From contig NZ_LT891959.1 of the NCBI RefSeq assembly GCF_900186465.1, positions 124,001 to 188,000 of the forward strand: a stretch of DNA of 64,000 bases, given 5' to 3'. This document shows, one piece after another, positions 59,216-64,000 of the stretch; position 1 is the stretch's first letter, and each line of letters opens with the position of its first letter. Both the position numbers and the translations under genes were made by a program. Origin of the DNA: Centipeda felix. GTDB taxonomy: Bacteria; Bacillota; Negativicutes; Selenomonadales; Selenomonadaceae. The notes beneath the pieces were generated by a model that had not been told where the DNA came from, searched no databases, and saw only the letters and a list, made by a program, of their open reading frames with translations.

Positions 59216-59773
59216 TCAGCTGAGGAAATCCTCGTCATCGCCGTCAAGGCTCTCAAAATCCGATGCTGCCGATGAACGCCCGCCGAGGGGGTCGCCATCC
59301 TCGAGTTTCTGGATGTTCCCGAGTCCGCAGGCGATGCCCTTGTTCCCGTTGGAGTTGAATGCATAGAGCGTAATGCTCACACGTGCATAGCACCCGGAGT
59401 ATACCTCATCACGATCCAAAATTGGCTGCACCTTCCGGTTCACGATCTGCGGAGCCGTCCGCGCATTTGCATTGATGAAGTATGCATCCTTGTAGTTTTC
59501 GTCATCGGGACGCTCAACATCGCCGTCGCGCAGCGGCAGCTTGATCGAGGCCTTGTTCGGCTTCTTTCCACCGAACTTGCCGAGTCCTGCGTCGATGGCA
59601 GCATCCACCGCCGCTTGAATGTCCTTGATCGTCTTGGTGTCCGATTTCGGAATGATAAGGCTGACGGAGTATTTCTCCTCGCCGCCATTGATGGATACCG
59701 GCTCCCACACATGTGCATAGGAGAGACGAACCTTGCCCGTGATAACCTTCGTGTTGTTGTTTTTCATTGTCAT
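59216..59773 (-). CDS. DUF2815 phage single-strand DNA-binding-like protein
   Basis: 185 aa from ATG 59773 (GGAGG upstream). TKVITGKVRLSYAHVWEP, KYSVSLIIPKSDTKTIKDI and the acidic tail (DFESLDGDDEDFLS) are typical of DUF2815, usually seen between DUF2800 and the polymerase and thought to act like an ssDNA-binding protein. Confidence 0.9.
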   Translation of the reverse strand: MTMKNNNTKVITGKVRLSYAHVWEPVSINGGEEKYSVSLIIPKSDTKTIKDIQAAVDAAIDAGLGKFGGKKPNKASIKLPLRDGDVERPDDENYKDAYFINANARTAPQIVNRKVQPILDRDEVYSGCYARVSITLYAFNSNGNKGIACGLGNIQKLEDGDPLGGRSSAASDFESLDGDDEDFLS

Positions 59774-59774
59774 G

Positions 59775-60902
59775 TTAATGTACCTCCGTAATCGCTGTGA
59801 ATTCTGACTGAGCACTGCCTGTATGAATCGCCGGACGCTTGTCCGATATCGGGACGAGGGTCGGCTTTCCGGGCGGCTTTTCGATAAGACCGTCAAGAAT
59901 ATCTGTAAATGCTTTCTTTCCCATCAACCTTTCCATCTGGGTCAGTGAAATGAGTTTCTTATCGAAGATGTCCGTATACCCTGCCGATTCTGCCTCCCTT
60001 GCAACGACATCCTCATCCTTATACCTGCGGACGGAACGCCCCTCCACAATCTTGAAGCCCATCCACACCTTGCCGTGGTTGACCGCCGCATCCGTCGCAT
60101 AGGCGAGGATGGCATTTGCCCACTTGATGAGTTCCGGGATTTCTCCGAGAACGTCCTCAATCTCCTCGTCCGTAATAAGCGGTGGATACTTGAACTCCTC
60201 TTTGGCAAGCCGTAGTTTCTCCTCCGCACGCGCCCTGCACCGAACAGCTGCACGGCAGAATGTACACCATTCGCCGGCGCGGTATTCTCCCTCACCCATA
60301 TAGGCGAGACGCGCTTTCTCCACAAGATCGTCCCTCGCCCAACGCAGAAGCTCTTCTTTGGGGAGTGACCATGTGCATACATTCTCCCTGCGTGGTTGGA
60401 AGATGCTCATGGAGATCGTCTGGATATCATAGATTCCGTCGAGAAGTTCCAATGCACCGAGCGCGTAGAGCATCATCTGCGGATTGTGCTCCGCCTCCAC
60501 AAGCATGCCCATGCCATACTTGAAGTCAATGACATGGAGCATATCCCCGCCGACAATGATGCAGTCCGCCGTCCCGAATGCTTCCGGGACATAGCGTGTG
60601 AGATCGAGCCGCTGCTCAACCAGCACCATCGGGGACGGGATGTCTCCCATCTGCTCCTGCACGAATGAAACATACGCATCGGAACAGCGGTCCATCTCAT
60701 CGTCCTCGAAATCCGAGTGCGGTCGTTTGCTGCGCAGTTTTAGAAACTTACGCAGCTTGTGCTCACAGAGCGCATGCGCCGCTGTCCCTTCAGCGGCGGC
60801 TTCGCTCCACGAAGATGGAAACTCGCGCTCAAGGCAAGCAGACGGTGGACAGCGTATCCACCGATGCGCCGCCGACGGTGAGAGCAGTGCGTGCGCCCCC
60901 AT
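59775..60902 (-). CDS. DUF2800 family Cas4/RecB-like nuclease
   Basis: 375 aa. The opening HALLSPSAAHRWIRCPPSACLE and EGTAAHALCEHKL are conserved; CTFCRAAVRCRARAEEKL supplies a Cys cluster of the iron-sulfur type, and VIDFKYGMG provides the DxK of a PD-(D/E)XK site. It is likely a recombination nuclease working with the DUF2815 protein. The stop is 1 nt from the DUF2815 start and it overlaps the 83-aa gene by 1 nt. Confidence 0.9.
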   Translation of the reverse strand: MGAHALLSPSAAHRWIRCPPSACLEREFPSSWSEAAAEGTAAHALCEHKLRKFLKLRSKRPHSDFEDDEMDRCSDAYVSFVQEQMGDIPSPMVLVEQRLDLTRYVPEAFGTADCIIVGGDMLHVIDFKYGMGMLVEAEHNPQMMLYALGALELLDGIYDIQTISMSIFQPRRENVCTWSLPKEELLRWARDDLVEKARLAYMGEGEYRAGEWCTFCRAAVRCRARAEEKLRLAKEEFKYPPLITDEEIEDVLGEIPELIKWANAILAYATDAAVNHGKVWMGFKIVEGRSVRRYKDEDVVAREAESAGYTDIFDKKLISLTQMERLMGKKAFTDILDGLIEKPPGKPTLVPISDKRPAIHTGSAQSEFTAITEVH

Positions 60903-61153
60903 CAGAGTGCCTCCGCTTCCCGGAGAAGAGCAACGAAGGCATCGGGCGAGATGTCGCTCAGACGCTCCGCTCCATACTTTGTGATAAGATCCTTGACCGC
61001 CTCGCGTTTTCCCTCCGTACTCTTACGGACGAGAACAATACGGACATCTTCGAGCCGCACACCTTCGTTTGGTTTTTCAAGCTGCGGGATTGCAGCTTCA
61101 AGTGCATCTGCTGCCTCACGCAGCATTTTGGAGATTTCGTTCACATGAATCAT
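60902..61153 (-). CDS. Small unknown phage protein ahead of DUF2800
   Basis: 83 aa from ATG 61153, or 85 from 61159; AAAGGGA lies before both. The sequence IHVNEISKMLREAADALEAAIPQ is helical, with a basic middle and an EALLREAEAL-like end (FVALLREAEAL). It precedes DUF2800 and overlaps it by 1 nt. Function unknown; possibly a partner of the nuclease. Confidence 0.65.
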   Translation of the reverse strand: MIHVNEISKMLREAADALEAAIPQLEKPNEGVRLEDVRIVLVRKSTEGKREAVKDLITKYGAERLSDISPDAFVALLREAEAL

Positions 61154-61196
61154 ATTCATTAGTCCCTTTCATAAACAGAATTTCTTTCGGCAGTTT

Positions 61197-61320
61197 GGCA
61201 ATCTGTCTGATTGCCAGAAGATTAGCTGTGAATTTTAACTCACATTCTGCTTCCCCCCTTTCACTAGGGTGCAGACAGAATGTGATCATTTGGTCACCTT
61301 ATTTCAAAATATTTTTTGAA
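61197..61320. repeat. Imperfect tandem repeat, unit 1 (contains E1)
   Basis: About 124 bp similar to 61380-61502 at an offset of 183 bp. It starts with GGCAATCTGTCTGATTGCC, a 7-bp hairpin, and contains element E1 at 61254-61298, with an in-frame stop relative to unit 2. Confidence 0.75.
61254..61298 (-). repeat. Phage E-element, copy E1
   Basis: On the + strand GTGCAGACAGAA, ten bases, then TGGTCACC. It is about 100 nt upstream of the 83-aa gene start. Confidence 0.8.
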
Positions 61321-61379
61321 AATCTCAGATGTTTGCTTTCAGTACCACCTTTCAACTGATTCCGTTTCTCGGAATTGAC

Positions 61380-61502
61380 GGCAATCTGTCTAATCGCCGG
61401 AAAATCAACTGTGAGTTTTACCTCACATTCTGCTTTCCCCCTTTCACTAGGGTGCAGACAGAACGGGGCTTAATGGTCACCGTATTTTCAAGTTTTTTTC
61501 GG
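61380..61502. repeat. Imperfect tandem repeat, unit 2 (contains E2)
   Basis: Matches unit 1 over the hairpin-like start (GGCAATCTGTCTAATCGCC), the TCACATTCTGC box and element E2. It forms the last codons of the sigma-like gene. Confidence 0.75.
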
Positions 61503-62008
61503 AGCATCACGAAGAGTTTTTCTTTCCTCTTGTGGATAGCCGTCTTTGATCTCCCACCCATAATTCTTGCAATCTCACGTTCCGACACAGCTTCGCCAAT
61601 TAATTTAAGGAGGAGCTGATCCATCGGAGCAAGCTTATTGACTTCAGTGATGAGTGCTTCAATCAGCAGCCTCTTTATGCAAGTAGTCTCCAGCGACTCT
61701 GAAATGAATATTTCTTCTTTCACAACACCAACCCACGATTCTCGGTACACAGGATGTGTACAACTCTCGCAGTTGTGGTCGCACATATTCTTGCGATTCT
61801 TGTATATACACGAATACTTTGCTCGACATTCTTGCTGTTGTTCACGTAATACTGAACGTTTATAGAACGTGAAGACCTCGTATGTAGCTAAGACTTTCAC
61901 GGCCTGTACCCTACGATTACCGATCCGACACCACTCAACTTCATTGCGGAAAATACCATAATCACGAATTGTCTCAGCAGTGACTTCCATTAAAATAAAT
62001 TCTTTCAT
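61418..62008 (-). CDS. Phage sigma-like regulator (region 4-like HTH)
   Basis: 196 aa from ATG 62008 (AAAGGATACGACG upstream). A Cys-rich middle (CRAKYSCIYKN, CDHNCESCTHPVY) is followed by LAPMDQLLLKLIGEAVSEREIARIMGG (limits), a sigma-4-like HTH, and RKEKLFVMLRKKL. The Cys cluster could bind a metal or an iron-sulfur centre. The C-terminus (SVCTLVKGGKQNV) is encoded by element E2. It probably activates early phage genes. Confidence 0.75.
   Translation of the reverse strand: MKEFILMEVTAETIRDYGIFRNEVEWCRIGNRRVQAVKVLATYEVFTFYKRSVLREQQQECRAKYSCIYKNRKNMCDHNCESCTHPVYRESWVGVVKEEIFISESLETTCIKRLLIEALITEVNKLAPMDQLLLKLIGEAVSEREIARIMGGRSKTAIHKRKEKLFVMLRKKLENTVTIKPRSVCTLVKGGKQNVR
61437..61481 (-). repeat. 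Phage E-element, copy E2
   Basis: On the + strand GTGCAGACAGAA, ten bases, then TGGTCACC, with the same CCCTTTCACTAGG lead-in as E1. It overlaps the 3' end of the sigma-like gene. Confidence 0.8.
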
Positions 62009-62035
62009 CGTCGTATCCTTTCTGACAAGACAAGG

Positions 62036-62197
62036 TCAGCGGGATACAACGAAGGCCGATGCACTTGACGTACACCGGCCGCAATTACCTAAAAATGGAC
62101 ATAGCGGTAAACGGTGGGACATCGAAGTGCCGTATTCATTGCATTTTTTTGCAATGTGGTCTTCGTATGTTCCCGCCGCCTTTAATGGCCATCTCAA
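62036..62197 (-). CDS. Possible small Cys-rich protein (uncertain)
   Basis: An open frame of 53 codons from TTG 62197 to TGA 62036, reading AAGTYEDHIAKKCNEYG and LPLCPFLGNCGRCTSS. The Cys spacing looks protein-like, and the frame fills the gap before the sigma-like gene, but there is no good ribosome site. In the flank 62198-62326 I see no gene: only a very strong site (GAGGAGG) followed by ATG AGG TCG TAA, a three-codon frame. Confidence 0.3.
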   Translation of the reverse strand: MRWPLKAAGTYEDHIAKKCNEYGTSMSHRLPLCPFLGNCGRCTSSASAFVVSR

Positions 62198-62326
62198 GGC
62201 TTTGAGGTTTTAAACTGAATCACTTGATATAAGAATTTACGACCTCATTATTCTCTCCTCCTCAAAAAGACTTCCCCTCTCCTACCTTAATTACAATTGA
62301 AGGCCGCGAGTTTTTGACAAATAAAA

Positions 62327-62381
62327 AACCGCCGGAGTTATCCATTTAGCCTTATGGCTGAATCAGATAACTCCGGCGGTT
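62327..62381 (-). terminator. Strong terminator after the repressor genes
   Basis: AACCGCCGGAGTTATC and GATAACTCCGGCGGTT form a perfect 16-bp stem, with an inner AGCC/GGCT hairpin in the loop, and TTTTTTAT follows leftward. It ends the repressor transcript. Confidence 0.88.
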
Positions 62382-62394
62382 AGCTCCACGTTAT

Positions 62395-62601
62395 TTACGG
62401 GGCATGTTGCGGTAGCTTCATGTTTCGTGGTTTCAATTTATTCACTTGGTAAACGACATCCTCCCAAAGGATTTTGACATACCGATTTGTTTTCTGATCC
62501 TTGCGAACCAGATAAATTTGCTCATCCTCTTCAAGGATTGCATCGCAGAAGCGTGGAGGATTGGCACAGTCGCTGCATAGGCTACGAATTTGTATCTTCA
62601 T
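62395..62601 (-). CDS. Small unknown protein downstream of the repressor
   Basis: 68 aa, ATG at 62601 after GAGGAGG. It begins MKIQIRSLCSDCANPPRFC, with a C-x2-C pair and a further Cys that could bind zinc, then a basic stretch (YLVRKDQKTNRYVKILW). No domain recognised. It lies 15 nt after the repressor gene and before the strong terminator, so both share a transcript. Confidence 0.65.
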   Translation of the reverse strand: MKIQIRSLCSDCANPPRFCDAILEEDEQIYLVRKDQKTNRYVKILWEDVVYQVNKLKPRNMKLPQHAP

Positions 62602-62616
62602 ACACTACGAACCTCC

Positions 62617-63423
62617 TCAAAAGGGGATATCATCTTCGTCGAACACTGGGGGATCATCTTCCAAGTCATTCTGCATGAATGCATCAATGACGTATCGTAT
62701 GTTCTTGTCAATTTTTGGATGTCTCATGTTCTCACTGACGGTTGTATATAAGCCATCAATAAGGCGAGAAATCGTAGCTTCTCCCTTATTATCGCAAAGG
62801 AACTGAGGTTCCTGTCCCGGCGAGGTCATCCAGATTTCTATGGCAAAGGTATCAGGATCTGAAAAAGATGAGTATGTTTTACAGATATTCATTAGATGTA
62901 AAAGTGTACCGTTCTTCATTCGTAAGGAATAACAATCCTTATGTATCCCCGTATTGCAATCAAAGTTATGAGACGCGAAGACAACCTGAGTAACTTCTCC
63001 GACTGATTCATCGTAATCATTTGATGCATCGTACGTACGTAATTTGAATAATGGATGCCCAGTATCACCATATTGATCTTCCTGCAGTCGATTTAATTCC
63101 TCTTTCGATTCCCGTACCCAGTTAAGACTATCTGATACAGTGTCACTATTTAGCTTGCCCAAAAACGACATAAGATACTTCTCGGTCGGCGTAGCGTTTG
63201 TCAAATCTGCCCGCAGTAAAGTGTCGACATTGATCTGCAGCAACTCTGCGATCTTCATTACAAACTCGACCCCCGGCTTTGACTTTTCGTCCTTGCTGGC
63301 ACGAGAAATATATCCGGCACTAACTCCTGCACTGTTCTCAATCTCACCTATTTTTAGATCATGCTTCTTTATCAAATAGGAGATATTGTCAAAAAACAAA
63401 GTTCTATCGAAATCTGTTGGCAT
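62617..63423 (-). CDS. XRE-family prophage repressor
   Basis: 268 aa from ATG 63423 (AGAGGTGACA upstream). Residues 5-65 are an HTH_3 (LIKKHDLKIGEIENSAGVSAGYISR, split by limits), followed by a long C-terminal domain with an acidic end (DDPPVFDEDDIPF). No LexA-like Ser-Lys protease motif is visible, so induction may use another mechanism. It likely maintains lysogeny. It has a good promoter with paired CGTCAAC sites upstream. Confidence 0.82.
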   Translation of the reverse strand: MPTDFDRTLFFDNISYLIKKHDLKIGEIENSAGVSAGYISRASKDEKSKPGVEFVMKIAELLQINVDTLLRADLTNATPTEKYLMSFLGKLNSDTVSDSLNWVRESKEELNRLQEDQYGDTGHPLFKLRTYDASNDYDESVGEVTQVVFASHNFDCNTGIHKDCYSLRMKNGTLLHLMNICKTYSSFSDPDTFAIEIWMTSPGQEPQFLCDNKGEATISRLIDGLYTTVSENMRHPKIDKNIRYVIDAFMQNDLEDDPPVFDEDDIPF

Positions 63424-63451
63424 TTTTGTCACCTCTTTCAATTGTGATCTC

Positions 63452-63513
63452 ATTTTATCAGATATTTATGTACTCGTCAACTGTTTTTATTGATTTTATA
63501 TTTTCGTCAACAG
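63452..63513 (-). promoter_or_regulatory. Repressor promoter with two CGTCAAC operator-like repeats
   Basis: Read leftward TTGACG (63475-63480) and TAAAAT (63452-63457) are spaced 17 bp. CGTCAACTG at 63475 and CGTCAACAG at 63505 (30 bp apart) are direct repeats; one overlaps the -35. They are candidate autoregulatory operator sites. Confidence 0.65.
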
Positions 63514-63612
63514 ACTTTGTCACATGATTAACTCTACAACATTTTCTATATTATCATCCAGGATACTCCTATAAATAATATTCCTACTCACATTCATCAA
63601 AAAACTGCTGTT
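63514..63612. other. Non-coding stretch at the right prophage edge
   Basis: AT-rich sequence with no gene. With the promoter region to its left and the deformylase remnant to its right, it forms a 327-nt gap between the repressor and the flavodoxin-like gene. The right attachment site is expected here, but no repeat with the left end was visible. Confidence 0.5.
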
Positions 63613-63699
63613 ATGCAAATAAAGTTGACATTTCTCTTCAGCTTTACGACATAAATCAGTCAACATGAAATGGAGCACCGCAACGGAGTTCTTATGTAA
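63613..63699 (+). pseudogene. Decayed 3' end of a peptide deformylase gene
   Basis: The rightward frame ends FSFTT-stop-ISQHEMEHRNGVLM-stop. QHEMEHRNGVLM lines up with motif III QHEIDHCNGVLI of the intact deformylase at 55210, including both His and the Glu, and FSFTT with FSGFTA before it. One in-frame TAA interrupts it and the upstream part is not recognisable. A terminator similar to that of the intact gene follows immediately. Confidence 0.75.
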
Positions 63700-63735
63700 A
63701 AACCTCGGACTGCCTATTCTCAGTCCGAGGTTTTT
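63698..63735 (+). terminator. Terminator at the right prophage edge
   Basis: AAAAACCTCGGACTG and CAGTCCGAGGTTTTT are a perfect 15-bp inverted repeat with an eight-base loop. It works in both directions, ending the deformylase remnant and the flavodoxin-like gene that faces it. Confidence 0.9.
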
Positions 63736-63750
63736 GATTCTAAAATATTC

Positions 63751-64000
63751 TTAGCCGATCTTCGCCGCAAGCACATCTGCCTCGCGTACCGATGTCACCA
63801 TGCCGAGATACGTCAATCCGTAGAGATCAGCAAAACGGCGCATTGTGTATTCGCCCGCCTCCAGCATCCACTTCTCAGGTGCTGCACCTTGGAAAAGGAA
63901 GGCAATCTGCCCGTGAAGACTCCCCGCCTCGACAGGACCGTAGAATCGATCCAGCAGATTGCGCACAGCGCCACAGATATTGTGCCAATAAAGCGGCGAA
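63751..64000 (-). CDS. Flavodoxin/NADPH-dependent FMN reductase-family protein, C-terminal part (cut by window edge)
   Basis: 83 codons are inside the window and the frame is open to base 64000. It reads SPLYWHNICGAVRNLLDRFYG at the beginning, with SPLYW and the following helix typical of flavodoxin-fold NAD(P)H-dependent FMN reductases, then GQIAFLFQGAAPEKW and an end helix. It carries the FMN-binding aromatic region; the N-terminal phosphate loop lies outside. It is a host gene flanking the prophage. Partner and substrate unknown. Confidence 0.8.
   Translation of the reverse strand, partial: SPLYWHNICGAVRNLLDRFYGPVEAGSLHGQIAFLFQGAAPEKWMLEAGEYTMRRFADLYGLTYLGMVTSVREADVLAAKIG

Larger units (their letters stand above)
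25210..63612 (-). mobile_element. Complete siphovirus-type prophage (borders approximate)
   Basis: About 38 kb with all expected modules in order: repressor, replication, late regulator, packaging, head, tail, holin and integration. Structural genes run leftward without gaps, and no structural gene is visibly broken. The left border lies between the terminator at 25184-25209 and the recombinase stop at 25284. The right border lies between the repressor promoter (63513) and the deformylase remnant (63613). I could not find a convincing direct repeat for attL/attR; large serine recombinases use very short cores, so this is not surprising. Two rightward cargo blocks are inserted. Confidence 0.93.

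Noticed and set aside
61197-61502. CRISPR-like repeat
   Set aside because: Only two imperfect 124-bp units without regular short spacers; no cas gene in the window.
62617-63423. LexA-type self-cleaving repressor
   Set aside because: No Ser-Lys dyad context or Ala-Gly cleavage site could be identified in the C-terminal part.
25143-63600. attL/attR direct repeat
   Set aside because: Only a 7-mer (AAATGGA) is shared between the two edges by eye, which is expected by chance.

Overview
The window looks like a chromosome segment of a Negativicutes bacterium, most like Selenomonas or a close relative. This is inferred from gene content: a GT41 O-GlcNAc-transferase-like protein, a walJ-htrA pair, and a cmk-plsC/aroA housekeeping run with mid-range base composition. 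I could not search a database to confirm it. No tRNA, rRNA or CRISPR array was seen.

Region 1 (1-19.3 kb) is one long leftward gene train. In transcription order it runs: a methyltransferase-like protein, a glycosyltransferase, a GT41 protein, dnaE, an rluB-type pseudouridine synthase, a BaiN-like flavoprotein, aroA, cmk, plsC, a complete Wadjet set (jetA-B-C-D), walJ and htrA (cut by the window edge). Wadjet therefore sits inside housekeeping genes, with overlapping reading frames, between plsC and walJ. Region 2 (19.3-25.2 kb) holds a fold-back MITE-like repeat, a YqfO-domain protein and yifB. It also holds a 186-aa unknown gene bracketed by a duplication of the yifB promoter and start, a MerR regulator facing a short-chain dehydrogenase, and a WYL regulator facing a flavin-binding oxidase-like protein.

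Region 3 (about 25.2-63.6 kb) is an apparently complete siphovirus-type prophage, almost all leftward. In transcription order it has an XRE repressor, a sigma-like regulator, replication genes (DUF2800, DUF2815, family A DNA polymerase, VapE/primase-helicase, VRR-NUC, SNF2 helicase) and a second sigma-like late regulator. Then come HNH nuclease, a cos-like site, terminase small subunit, a ParB-methyltransferase, amidase, terminase large subunit, portal, ClpP-type protease, capsid and head-tail joining proteins. The tail genes (including a CCCAAAC frameshift in the tail chaperone), holin and two tandem large serine recombinases complete it. Two rightward cargo blocks interrupt it: a RelB/YafQ-type toxin-antitoxin pair inside the packaging junction, and a terminator-bounded block of peptide deformylase plus AbiEi/AbiEii inside the replication module.

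The most noteworthy unexplained signals are in the prophage. One is a rigidly spaced element (GTGCAGACAGAA, 10 nt, TGGTCACC on the + strand; one copy diverged) present four times at operon boundaries. Another is a second roughly 32-nt leader motif present four times ahead of leftward phage genes. A decayed peptide deformylase 3' end with its terminator lies at the right edge of the prophage, mirroring the intact deformylase and terminator carried inside it. Outside the phage, the yifB-start duplication has created a 40-codon leader whose stop codon lies in the ribosome binding site of the 186-aa gene. The window ends in a leftward flavodoxin-type gene cut by the edge.
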